From: Anaerolineales bacterium
GTDB taxonomy: Bacteria; Chloroflexota; Anaerolineae; 4572-78; J111
Direction of reading: 5' to 3'
DNA length: 64,000 bases
Assembly (NCBI GenBank): GCA_015075185.1
Contig: JABTUW010000001.1
Span: forward strand, 1,178,001 to 1,242,000
Shown: positions 40,702 through 48,557 of the stretch, one piece after another
Layout: each line of letters begins with the position of its first letter
Numbering within the stretch: the first letter of the stretch is position 1
The notes under the pieces: generated by a model
Seen by the model: only the letters and a program-made list of their open reading frames with translations
Databases searched by the model: none
Told to the model about the DNA's origin: nothing
Translations under genes and position numbers: made by a program

Positions 40702-42252
40702 ATGACCACACTCCCGCCCCTCTCTTCTCCTGTTGATAAGGTGGGGCAACCTACGATTGCCGTTCTGGACGACGATGCAACCATCCGCGAGCTGCTGCAA
40801 ATCCGTCTGGAAGGGGCTGGTTACAAGGTTTTGCTAACCTACAGCTACGAAGATTTTATCACCCACATGACCGAATGTGATGCCGTTCTGTGCGACATCA
40901 TTCTAGCAACTGGAAGCGGCCTCCACGCCCTGAAGTGGATGCGCCAGCATTACCCCAATACACCGGTCATCATTATGACCGGCGCCCCCAGCTATGAAAC
41001 TGCCGCCGAAGCTATTCGCCTGGGCGCGTATGATTATTTGGCTAAACCCGTTCATAAAGATGAATTGCTGGCTACCCTGGCTCGCGCGGTAGAACACCGG
41101 CGACTGGCCCTGGAAAAAGCTCGCCTGGAAAAAGAAAATGAAGCCTACCGGCGAGAACTGGAACAGCGGGTGGCCGAGCGGACTCAATCGCTGCGTGACT
41201 CCCAGGAATTTTTAACCAATCTGACCAACACCATGGCCGACGCCGTTTTTAGCATCAGATTGCCCGAATACCGGATCGAGTATGTTAATCAAGCCGTCAG
41301 CCAGATTTTTGGTTATCAACCCGAAGAACTGTTAGGCCAGACGCTGCCAGTTTTGTACCTCGAAGAAGCTGGTTTCAATGTCTTTATCCAGAGGCAAGCC
41401 GCTGCACTCCAGGCAGGTCAAAACGAGATGCGTCTGGAGCAGTTGCTGCGCCACAAATCAGGGAAAGGGGTTTGGACGGAGATTGCCGCTGTCTTTCTGC
41501 ACATAAACGGCCAACCGGCCCAAATAATCAGTGTGATTCGTGATATCAGCCAGCGCAGCCTCTTGTTGGGGGTGGTGGCGCACGAGCTGCGCAGCCCCCT
41601 GGCCTTATTGAAGGGGTTTTCAGAAGTATTGCTGGATGATGTGGCTACGATTGATCCTGAAAGCTTAAGCAAGTATTTAACCAGCATCAATTCAACGGTA
41701 GTACGGATGTTTACCCTGCTTAACAACTTGCTGGACATTACTTCTATTGAATTAGGCCAAATTTCTTTGGTGGTGGAACCGGTCAATCTCAGCCAGCTCG
41801 TACGGACGCATGTAGGGGATTACACCTATATTGCCCACAAAAAGGCCATTATCCTGAGCGAACGATTAGCCTCGGACGACCTGACCTGCTCCTGTGACCC
41901 GGCGAAAATCGGCCAGGTTATTGCTAATTTTATTGATAACGGTATTAAATATTCTGAACCGGGCACAAACATCGAGGTCATCGGCGAGCAGCGTGATGCG
42001 CAGATTTGGGTGGGAGTTAAAGACCAGGGGCCGGGGATCAAGCCGGATGAGATGCAGCACCTTTTTAAGAACTTTGGAAAAACCAGTTCCAAACCAACCG
42101 GCGGTGAAAAATCAACGGGCCTGGGCCTGGCCATCTGCAAAAAAATTATCGAAGCGCACCAGGGCGAAATTGGCGTCGAGTCCACCCCCGGCCACGGCTC
42201 GACATTCTGGTTCAGCCTGCCAATTTCAGCCTCCGCTCCGCTGCCGGCGTAA
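40702..42252 (+). CDS. receiver-PAS-histidine kinase
   Basis: A 516-residue cytoplasmic sensor kinase. Receiver (about 17-135) with IAVLDDDATIRELL and phosphoacceptor in VLCDIILATGSG, then a coiled coil to a PAS domain (about 170-285, FSIRLPEYRIEYVNQAVSQIFGY in pieces). HisKA has VVAHELRSPLALLKGF near residue 296. HATPase shows IANFIDNGIKYS, VKDQGPGIK and TGLGLAICKKIIEAH. The N-terminal receiver indicates input from another kinase. ATG follows AGGAGATCAAACC. Its end overlaps the converging glgX gene by 27 bases, so the two could interfere. Confidence 0.9.
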   Translation: MTTLPPLSSPVDKVGQPTIAVLDDDATIRELLQIRLEGAGYKVLLTYSYEDFITHMTECDAVLCDIILATGSGLHALKWMRQHYPNTPVIIMTGAPSYETAAEAIRLGAYDYLAKPVHKDELLATLARAVEHRRLALEKARLEKENEAYRRELEQRVAERTQSLRDSQEFLTNLTNTMADAVFSIRLPEYRIEYVNQAVSQIFGYQPEELLGQTLPVLYLEEAGFNVFIQRQAAALQAGQNEMRLEQLLRHKSGKGVWTEIAAVFLHINGQPAQIISVIRDISQRSLLLGVVAHELRSPLALLKGFSEVLLDDVATIDPESLSKYLTSINSTVVRMFTLLNNLLDITSIELGQISLVVEPVNLSQLVRTHVGDYTYIAHKKAIILSERLASDDLTCSCDPAKIGQVIANFIDNGIKYSEPGTNIEVIGEQRDAQIWVGVKDQGPGIKPDEMQHLFKNFGKTSSKPTGGEKSTGLGLAICKKIIEAHQGEIGVESTPGHGSTFWFSLPISASAPLPA

Positions 42253-44304
42253 GACCACCACCGACCTGGCCCTGACCAGGTAGTCGAGGCTGTCGAGCCG
42301 CGTTTCCTGCCCCGGCTCGGCAATGTCCTCCGGGCTGGGCAGGCTGGTATCTACCACCCGCAGCCATTCCTCCGGGCGGCCTTCCTGAACGGTGAAGCGT
42401 AAATCTCCCCAATAGGCATTAATCATGACGTACAGATCGTCATCCCTTAGCGACGCCCCACTTAGAAAGTAAGCCAGGGTGTGCGAATGGTAATTGAGGT
42501 CAGGTGGGCCGCCGGGGCCGTACCAGCGGACATCCTCGCGCCAGAAGCGGCTGCGCCCAATCGAAGGATGAGCTTTGCGCAAGGCAATCATCGTTTTGAA
42601 GAAGCGGAAGATGTCCCTGTTTTTCTCCTGCAGCTCCCAATCCAGCCAGGTAATCTCGTTGTCCTGGTTGTAGGGATTGTTGTTGCCCCACTGGGTGTTC
42701 ATGAACTCATCCCCGGCGACGATCATCGGCATGCCGTTAGCCAGCAGCAGCAAAGCGCAATAGTTCTTCACCTGGCGGCGGCGCAGCGCCAGCACCTCCG
42801 CCGACGCGCCTTCGTCGCCCTCCCAGCCGCAGTTCCAACTCCGGTTGTCATCCGTGCCATCGGTATTATTGTGGCCGTTAGCCTCGTTGTGTTTTTTGTT
42901 ATAAGCCACCAGATCGTAAAGGCAGAAGCCGTCATGGGCGGTCAGAAAATTGACACTCTGATAGGGCCGGTAGGCGTCGAAGAGGTCGTCGGGGAAGAGG
43001 TCATCACTGCCGTAGAGCCGGCTCATCAGCGCGCCGACATAGCCCGGATCACCCTTGACAAAGGCGCGGACATCGTCGCGGAACTTGCCGTTCCATTGCA
43101 GCCAGTTGACGCCGGGAAAGCCGCGCCCAAGCTGGTAACTGCCAATGTCCCAGGCTTCGGCCACCAGGCGCACGTCCACTTCATTGGCCAGAAAACTGAT
43201 TTCGGCGATCAGGGGTGGGTCCACGTAATTTATCGAGCCATCGTTGTTGCGGGAGAAAATCGAGGCCAGATCAAAGCGGAAGCCATCTATGTGCATCTGC
43301 TCGGCCCAAAAGGTCAGGCTGCGCATGATGAGGCCACGCACCGCCAGATGAGGACAGCGCAGGGTGTTGCCGCAGCCGGTATCGTTGAGGTAAGTGCCCC
43401 GATAGGGATCGAGCAGGTAGTAGCTGTGGTTGTCCACGCCCCGGTAGCAGTAGGTTGGCCCCTCATCATTACCTTCACTGGTGTGGTTGTAGACAACGTC
43501 AAGCCAGACCTCTATCCCGGCCCGATGAAAAGCGTTGACCATCGTGCGGAACTCCTCCTGCGCCTCGCCATGAACATATTCGTGATGAGGCGCAAAGAAG
43601 TTGAGGGTCATATAGCCCCAGTAGTTGCCCTCCTGGGGGTCAAACTGGTGAATAGGCAATAACTCGACGACCGTGACCCCCAGCTCCTGCAAGTAAGGAA
43701 TCTTCTCGACCAACCCGGCGAAAGTCCCCCGCTTTTCCGGGCTGACCCCCGAGTTGGCCCGCGCCGTAAAGCCTTTGACATGCAGTTCGTAAATAATGGT
43801 ATCGTACGTGTGGCGGGGGGCCGGATTTTTATCCCAATCGAAGGAAGTCTGCTGCCCGGGGAGAACGCCCAGCGGCGCCTGGCCGTCGGTGGGGCCGGGT
43901 TGGGTGCAGGCAGTGCGGCTATAATTCGGCGGAAAAAAGACCGCCGAGGCGTAGGGGTCAAGCAAAATTTTCTGCGGATCAAAGCGGTGGCCAAGGGCAG
44001 GGTCGTTTGGGCCCTCCACTCGGTAGGCGTACAGGGTTGCGCCGTTCAGCGCAGCCGCCGGCAGCCAGCAGTGCCAGACCGGGCCGGTTTTGTTGGCAAG
44101 GTGGTTAAGCCGATATTGGTAAACCGGCCTAACCGGGTCCTGTTCGGTGTAGAACAGCAGCGTTACCCCGGTGGCATAGCGCGAGTAGAGGGCAAAATTG
44201 TAAGCCCGGTGCTCCTCCAGCCAGGTTACTCCCAGGGGCGCTGAAACCCCTTCGGCCATCTCCCAGGGTTCGACAGTTCTAAGTCTTTCTGTCCAGTCAA
44301 ACAT
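42226..44304 (-). CDS. glgX: glycogen debranching enzyme / isoamylase (GlgX-type)
   Basis: Hydrolyses alpha-1,6 branches of glycogen or limit dextrin. In about 692 residues: an N-terminal CBM48 domain (PLGVTWLEEHRAYNFALYS, about 25-130), then the GH13 barrel with LDVVYNHTSEGND (region I), GFRFDLAS (region II, nucleophile Asp), LVAEAWDIG (region III, acid/base Glu) and FLTAHDGF (region IV), and a C-terminal beta domain. Region spacing matches isoamylase/GlgX. An upstream in-frame start at 44352 lacks a ribosome site; the ATG at 44304 follows AAAAGGAGCAGCGCCC. Confidence 0.93.
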   Translation of the reverse strand: MFDWTERLRTVEPWEMAEGVSAPLGVTWLEEHRAYNFALYSRYATGVTLLFYTEQDPVRPVYQYRLNHLANKTGPVWHCWLPAAALNGATLYAYRVEGPNDPALGHRFDPQKILLDPYASAVFFPPNYSRTACTQPGPTDGQAPLGVLPGQQTSFDWDKNPAPRHTYDTIIYELHVKGFTARANSGVSPEKRGTFAGLVEKIPYLQELGVTVVELLPIHQFDPQEGNYWGYMTLNFFAPHHEYVHGEAQEEFRTMVNAFHRAGIEVWLDVVYNHTSEGNDEGPTYCYRGVDNHSYYLLDPYRGTYLNDTGCGNTLRCPHLAVRGLIMRSLTFWAEQMHIDGFRFDLASIFSRNNDGSINYVDPPLIAEISFLANEVDVRLVAEAWDIGSYQLGRGFPGVNWLQWNGKFRDDVRAFVKGDPGYVGALMSRLYGSDDLFPDDLFDAYRPYQSVNFLTAHDGFCLYDLVAYNKKHNEANGHNNTDGTDDNRSWNCGWEGDEGASAEVLALRRRQVKNYCALLLLANGMPMIVAGDEFMNTQWGNNNPYNQDNEITWLDWELQEKNRDIFRFFKTMIALRKAHPSIGRSRFWREDVRWYGPGGPPDLNYHSHTLAYFLSGASLRDDDLYVMINAYWGDLRFTVQEGRPEEWLRVVDTSLPSPEDIAEPGQETRLDSLDYLVRARSVVVLRRQRSGG

Positions 44305-44469
44305 GGGCGCTGCTCCTTTTATAGCCAGGTAAATCATTCCAGCCGGGTACAATTCTAATATCCGTACTTCAATTCAGCAATTCCAACTTGGAAAGAGCGC
44401 AGAGGTTTTCGCGAAGCGTACCTCTGCGCTCTACCTAAAATTGGAACAGATTCTCTCGCCGCTTTGATA

Positions 44470-44513
44470 TTGACACCATTTCAAATCCATGTTATTCTAC
44501 CTGTAACGTTACA
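44470..44513 (+). promoter_or_regulatory. promoter and LacI-type operator of the glycan regulator
   Basis: TTGACA (44470-44475), 17-base spacer, TATTCT (44493-44498), directly followed by the 12-base perfect palindrome TGTAACGTTACA (44502-44513) with the central CG typical of LacI-family operators. The palindrome covers the expected transcription start, so binding should repress the regulator's own gene. Confidence 0.7.
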
Positions 44514-44545
44514 CTAAAACGTTTCAGGAAAAGGCTAGGGTGACA

Positions 44546-45592
44546 ATGGGGTCCCTAACTCGGCAAAGATTAGCCAAAAGAGTCACTATCAAAGATGTGG
44601 CTGAAGCGGCAGGCGTCTCGGTGACGACGGTCTCGAATGTCCTCAACCAGCGCACCGAAGCCATGGCCGAGACGACGCTCTTACGCATTCAAGAAGCGAT
44701 CCACTCGCTCAACTACCATCCCAGCCGGGTGGCGCGCAGCCTGGTGACCCGCCAAACGGCAACCATTGGCCTGATCATCGCCGAGATTGAAACCCCTCTC
44801 TTTCTGCAGGCGCTTAATTTTATTGAACCCATTGCCCGCAGTGCGGGCCACAACGTCCTCCTATGCAGCGCCCAAAATCTGGCCGACGAACAACAAGCCG
44901 TCAACCTCCTGTTAGAAAAACAAGTTGACGGTATTATCTTTCTCTCCACCTCGATCTACATTGACGACGAGTACCTGACCCGACTCCCACCCTCAGCGCC
45001 GCCGATTGTTATCATCAATCGCACCCTGACCCATCAACTTGGCTTTGACCAGATCCAATGGGATAACCAGGGCGGGGTTATGGCTGTGGTCAGCTACCTC
45101 TTCCAGCACGGGCATCGCCGTATCGCCCTGCTGCGCGGCCCGGCCACCCGGCGCAGCTCAACCGAGCGGCTGGAAGGATATCGCCGGGCGCTCCAGCAGC
45201 ATTCCCTGGAGTATTGTGAGGATTACATTCGCCTGGCCGATTTCGAAGCTCCCCAGGAGACATGGGCGCAAACTGCGGCTGAATTACTGGCCGTCTCGCC
45301 CCGGCCCAGCGCCATTCTGGCTTCCAATGACATCGTCGCCGCCGTGGTGCTGCGGACCGTTCAAAGGGCCGGGCTGCGCGTCCCCCAGGACATAGCCGTC
45401 ATTGGCTACGACAACCAGCCTTTTTGTACTTTCTTAAATCCAGCCCTGACCACCGTCGGCGTGCCCATCGTCGAGGCGGGCCGGCTGGCTACGGAGATGC
45501 TCTTGCATCGGCTGGCCGAGCCGTACCGGCCCCTGGAACGGGTGGTCTTGCCCTGTTCCCTGATCGTCCGCGAGTCGAGTGAGGCCATTTAA
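44546..45592 (+). CDS. LacI-family transcription regulator
   Basis: A 348-residue sugar-responsive repressor. HTH at residues about 12-58: RVTIKDVAEAAGVSVTTVSNVLNQ with hinge NYHPSRVARSL. The periplasmic-binding-protein-like core follows (TATIGLIIAEIETPLFLQAL, GIIFLSTS, GHRRIALLRGP, AILASNDIVAAVVLR, IAVIGYDN). A GTG at 44540 lies two codons before the ATG at 44546; AGGG fits the ATG better. It heads the amino-sugar locus: nagB follows in the same direction, and its palindromic operator lies just upstream. The effector is probably a sugar phosphate or oligosaccharide of the pathway. Confidence 0.9.
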   Translation: MGSLTRQRLAKRVTIKDVAEAAGVSVTTVSNVLNQRTEAMAETTLLRIQEAIHSLNYHPSRVARSLVTRQTATIGLIIAEIETPLFLQALNFIEPIARSAGHNVLLCSAQNLADEQQAVNLLLEKQVDGIIFLSTSIYIDDEYLTRLPPSAPPIVIINRTLTHQLGFDQIQWDNQGGVMAVVSYLFQHGHRRIALLRGPATRRSSTERLEGYRRALQQHSLEYCEDYIRLADFEAPQETWAQTAAELLAVSPRPSAILASNDIVAAVVLRTVQRAGLRVPQDIAVIGYDNQPFCTFLNPALTTVGVPIVEAGRLATEMLLHRLAEPYRPLERVVLPCSLIVRESSEAI

Positions 45593-45636
45593 TATTTTTA
45601 GAGCTTACAAGATTGAACTGTGTTGAAGAAAAAATC

Positions 45637-45700
45637 ACCGCAGAGGCGCAGAGGTCACTGAGTTTTAAAAATTTCTCTGTGTTCTCTGTGTCTCTGCGGT
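45637..45700. repeat. hairpin of the CTCTGCGGT type
   Basis: ACCGCAGAGGCGCAGAG (45637-45653) pairs imperfectly with CTCTGTGTCTCTGCGGT (ending 45700). This dispersed element is familiar from many bacterial genomes. It lies between the regulator and nagB. Confidence 0.6.
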
Positions 45701-45759
45701 AAAATTTGGCCTTAGAGTTTTGAATTGCATAAGTCATAATTCTATCCAGGTGAGGAAAC

Positions 45760-46536
45760 GTGAACGAAATCCAACCGCTCAAAACAACTCAATACGACCG
45801 GCTTCCCGTCGCCGTTTATGCCAGCAACCAGGATATGGGCCGGGCGGCGGCGCTGGACGCCCGCGACATCATCAGCCGGGCCATTGCCGAGAAAGGCGAA
45901 GCCAACGTCATCCTGGCGACCGGCAACTCGCAGCTTACCTTTTTGGCCGCCTTGCGCGACCTGCCGGGCATTGACTGGTCCAAAGTCAGCGTCTTCCACA
46001 TGGACGAGTACCTCGGCCTCGATCCCAGCCACCCGGCCAGTTTCCCCCTGTTTCTGCGCCGCCATATCCTCGACGCCGTCAAGCCTAAAGCCTTTTATCC
46101 GGTTCCGAGTCAGCCGGAAAATGTCGAGGCGGCCTGCCGCGAGTACGAGAACTTGCTGCGCGCCCACCCCGCCGACATGGTCGCCCTGGGCTGGGGCGAG
46201 AACGGCCACATTGCCTTCAACGACCCGCCCTACGCCCTGTTTAACAACCCGGTCTGGGTCAAGGTCATCGAGCTGGCTGAAGCCAGCCGCCGCCAGCAGG
46301 TCGGCGAGGGCCATTTTGGCTCCCTGGCCGAAGTGCCGACCCATGCCATCACCCTGACCATCCCGGCCCTGCTTGCGCCCAAACACATTTTGTGCATCGT
46401 GCCGGAAGCGCGCAAAGCAGACGCCGTTCGTGCCTGCCTGACCGAGCCGGTCAGCGAAGACCGCCCCGGTTCGATTCTGCGCCAGGTGGGGCACGCGCGG
46501 GTGTATCTGGATGTGGAGTCGGCGGGGAAGTTGTAG
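45760..46536 (+). CDS. nagB: glucosamine-6-phosphate deaminase
   Basis: Converts glucosamine-6-phosphate to fructose-6-phosphate and ammonia, the exit point of amino-sugar breakdown. In 258 residues: VILATGNSQLTFL (about 48), FHMDEYLGL (about 84, catalytic Asp), GWGENGHIAFNDPP (about 145, with the ring-opening His) and LTIPALLAPKHILCIV. The start is GTG at 45760, with AGGTGAGGAAAC just before it; no ATG fits. NagA, the enzyme before it in the pathway, lies at the far end of the same locus. Confidence 0.92.
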   Translation: MNEIQPLKTTQYDRLPVAVYASNQDMGRAAALDARDIISRAIAEKGEANVILATGNSQLTFLAALRDLPGIDWSKVSVFHMDEYLGLDPSHPASFPLFLRRHILDAVKPKAFYPVPSQPENVEAACREYENLLRAHPADMVALGWGENGHIAFNDPPYALFNNPVWVKVIELAEASRRQQVGEGHFGSLAEVPTHAITLTIPALLAPKHILCIVPEARKADAVRACLTEPVSEDRPGSILRQVGHARVYLDVESAGKL

Positions 46537-46629
46537 GTGAATGGCTTACACCATTCTATCCATTGTTAAGTAGAGTTTTTTCAGTTAGCATATTCTTGAA
46601 CATGTTCTACAAACAATAAAGTCCCATAA

Positions 46630-46983
46630 ATGAAGTTGATCGCGATTTGGTTTGAAGCCTACGAGGATCTCCATGATGAGAAGCCACCTGAACCTGAAAT
46701 TTGGGATCTGGAAAGCAAGAATGCACTCTACACGCTGTATTTGAGTTTCGCTAACGGGATGATCCAAGAAATGAAGGCAGAGGGTGACTGTCAAGAAGCG
46801 ATTGCTATGCTTCGAGGAATTGTGCAAGGCGGTGGCTCGTGTCAGCGAGTCAAACTAACACCCCAAGAAGCATCAAATATACTGCTCTATGAAGAAGGCT
46901 GGGAGTGTTATCGCCAAGGGGGTAGGCAGAAACCCACTTATATCTTTATCAATCCTGCACCCCAGCCACAGAAGTTTACCTAA
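46630..46983 (+). CDS. hypothetical protein, 117 residues
   Basis: Not recognised. A soluble protein with an acidic, helical N-terminus (WFEAYEDLHDEKPPEPEIWDLE), a central helix LYLSFANGMIQEMKAEGDCQEAIAML and a short C-terminal strand (KPTYIFIN). No ribosome site is evident before the ATG at 46630. Base use is more AT-rich than its neighbours. The IS element starts 37 bases after the stop, so this gene may be a bystander of the insertion. It could be a recent arrival. Confidence 0.55.
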   Translation: MKLIAIWFEAYEDLHDEKPPEPEIWDLESKNALYTLYLSFANGMIQEMKAEGDCQEAIAMLRGIVQGGGSCQRVKLTPQEASNILLYEEGWECYRQGGRQKPTYIFINPAPQPQKFT

Positions 46984-47019
46984 AAGCAGAGTAACTCTTG
47001 TTTATTTAGAGCGAAAGGA

Positions 47020-48444
47020 CAATACCTTCGCCAAAAATTAGGCAAAAGAGAGCGGTTGACTACCATGCGTTTTTAGTCCGACCAAAGACAAAAGCGCAGG
47101 AGACAACCGCTGGTGGATATAATAATCGTTTTGCAGTGTTTAAGCCAATGTTTAGACAAAACTACACTCCGTCAATTGAGTTGTATGGTGCCGGCCCTCT
47201 TAGCGATGAGCGGGCGAGTGACGATGTTGGGTATCTCTCGCTGGACCGAGCCAGGCGGGAGTTACCGAACGATCCAGCGTTTTTACAACAGCACCATTGC
47301 CTGGGCCAAAGTGAATTGGATTTTAATCCGCCATCATCTGCTGGACCCGACCGACACCCTGTTGATTGGCGGTGATGAAACGGTGGTGACCAAAGCAGGT
47401 CAAGCGACTTATGGGTTGGATCGTTTCTTTTCATCCTTGTATGGTAAGCCAGTTCCGGGCTTATCGTTCTTCAGTTTGTCGCTCATTAGCGTCAACCAAC
47501 GCACCTCTTATCCGGTGATGATAGAGCAAGGGCTTAAAGAGGCTGAAGAAAAACCCGCTCCCCAGGCTGGCCCGAAAAAGACTAAAAAATCAGCCCCAAA
47601 AAAAGGGCGGCCTCAGGGCAGTCGGAACAAAAACCGCCGCCAGGTCGAATTGAAGCCTTATTTAAGCCGCATCCAGACCATGCTCACAAAGCTGTTGGCT
47701 CTGATCGGGCTGGACCTGAAGGTGGTCTATTGTGTGCTGGATGGTGCTTTTGGTCACAACTATGCCCTGCAAATGGTCCGCCAGTGCTCTTTACACCTGA
47801 TTTCCAAGTTACGGGCTGATGCGGCCCTCTATTTGCCTTATACCGGTCCCCAAAAGAAACGAGGGGTCCGCAAAAAATATGGTCAGAAACTCGACTATGC
47901 TCACCCGCCTGAGCCGTATCTCCAAGAAACAACCATTGAAGAGGGTATCCAGACGACCATCTATCAAATGACCCTCTGGCATAAACTTTTTCCTGATCAG
48001 CTTAATGTGGTCATCATCCGCAAAATCAATCTCAAAACCCAAGCCTGGGCTCAGGTGGTTCTGTTCAGCAGTGACCTGAATTTAGCTTACCCTCAACTGA
48101 TTGACTATTACCGCCTCAGGTTCCAAATTGAGTTCAATTTCCGTGACGCCAAACAGTTCTGGGGCCTGGAAGATTTTATGAATGTTAACCAAACCCCGGT
48201 TTACAATGCTGCTAACTTGGCCATGTTCATGGTCAACTTAACTCAAGTGCTGCTCGGTCATTTTCGCCCTACTTGCCCGACCTTCAGTCTCAATGACCTC
48301 AAAGCCTACTTCCGAGGGCGGAAATACGTAGCCGAAACATTAAAATTACTTCCGCAAAGGCCGGAGCCTATTTTTATTGACCAAATCTATGCCCATATCG
48401 CTCAAATCGGCAGCATTAATGCTGCCTGAGTGGCGAAGGTATTG
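47020..48444 (+). mobile_element. IS4-family insertion sequence, apparently intact
   Basis: 1,425 bases bounded by perfect 14-base inverted repeats CAATACCTTCGCCA (47020-47033) and TGGCGAAGGTATTG (48431-48444). The directly repeated AAAGGA on both sides (47014-47019 and 48445-48450) is a likely 6-base target duplication. One full transposase gene lies inside. A palindrome GGCAGCATTAATGCTGCC (48409-48426) spans the transposase stop. Confidence 0.92.
47113..48429 (+). CDS. IS4-family DDE transposase
   Basis: A 438-residue cut-and-paste transposase. Catalytic residues: first Asp in LIGGDETVVTKAG (about 91), second Asp in VYCVLDGAFGHNY (about 207), and Glu in the Y-x2-R-x3-E-x6-K signature YYRLRFQIEFNFRDAK (about 335-350), which is diagnostic for IS4. 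A basic Lys-rich insert (KKTKKSAPKKGRPQGSRNKNRR) lies between the first two. The start is GTG at 47113 with AGGAG upstream. No frameshift or stop is seen, so it may be active. Confidence 0.92.
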   Translation: MDIIIVLQCLSQCLDKTTLRQLSCMVPALLAMSGRVTMLGISRWTEPGGSYRTIQRFYNSTIAWAKVNWILIRHHLLDPTDTLLIGGDETVVTKAGQATYGLDRFFSSLYGKPVPGLSFFSLSLISVNQRTSYPVMIEQGLKEAEEKPAPQAGPKKTKKSAPKKGRPQGSRNKNRRQVELKPYLSRIQTMLTKLLALIGLDLKVVYCVLDGAFGHNYALQMVRQCSLHLISKLRADAALYLPYTGPQKKRGVRKKYGQKLDYAHPPEPYLQETTIEEGIQTTIYQMTLWHKLFPDQLNVVIIRKINLKTQAWAQVVLFSSDLNLAYPQLIDYYRLRFQIEFNFRDAKQFWGLEDFMNVNQTPVYNAANLAMFMVNLTQVLLGHFRPTCPTFSLNDLKAYFRGRKYVAETLKLLPQRPEPIFIDQIYAHIAQIGSINAA

Positions 48445-48557
48445 AAAGGAGAAACACTATATAAAATCAAATGCTTAATCAACTCGTGTAGTCGTAGGTC
48501 AATGCCTGACCTGTCACCGTCATTCAACGAAGAAACCAAAGGAGAAAGGGTACCCCC

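Noticed and set aside
42481..43662. A 393-codon plus-strand open frame inside glgX
   Set aside because: It is antisense to a well-conserved GH13 enzyme; its translation shows no recognisable domain.
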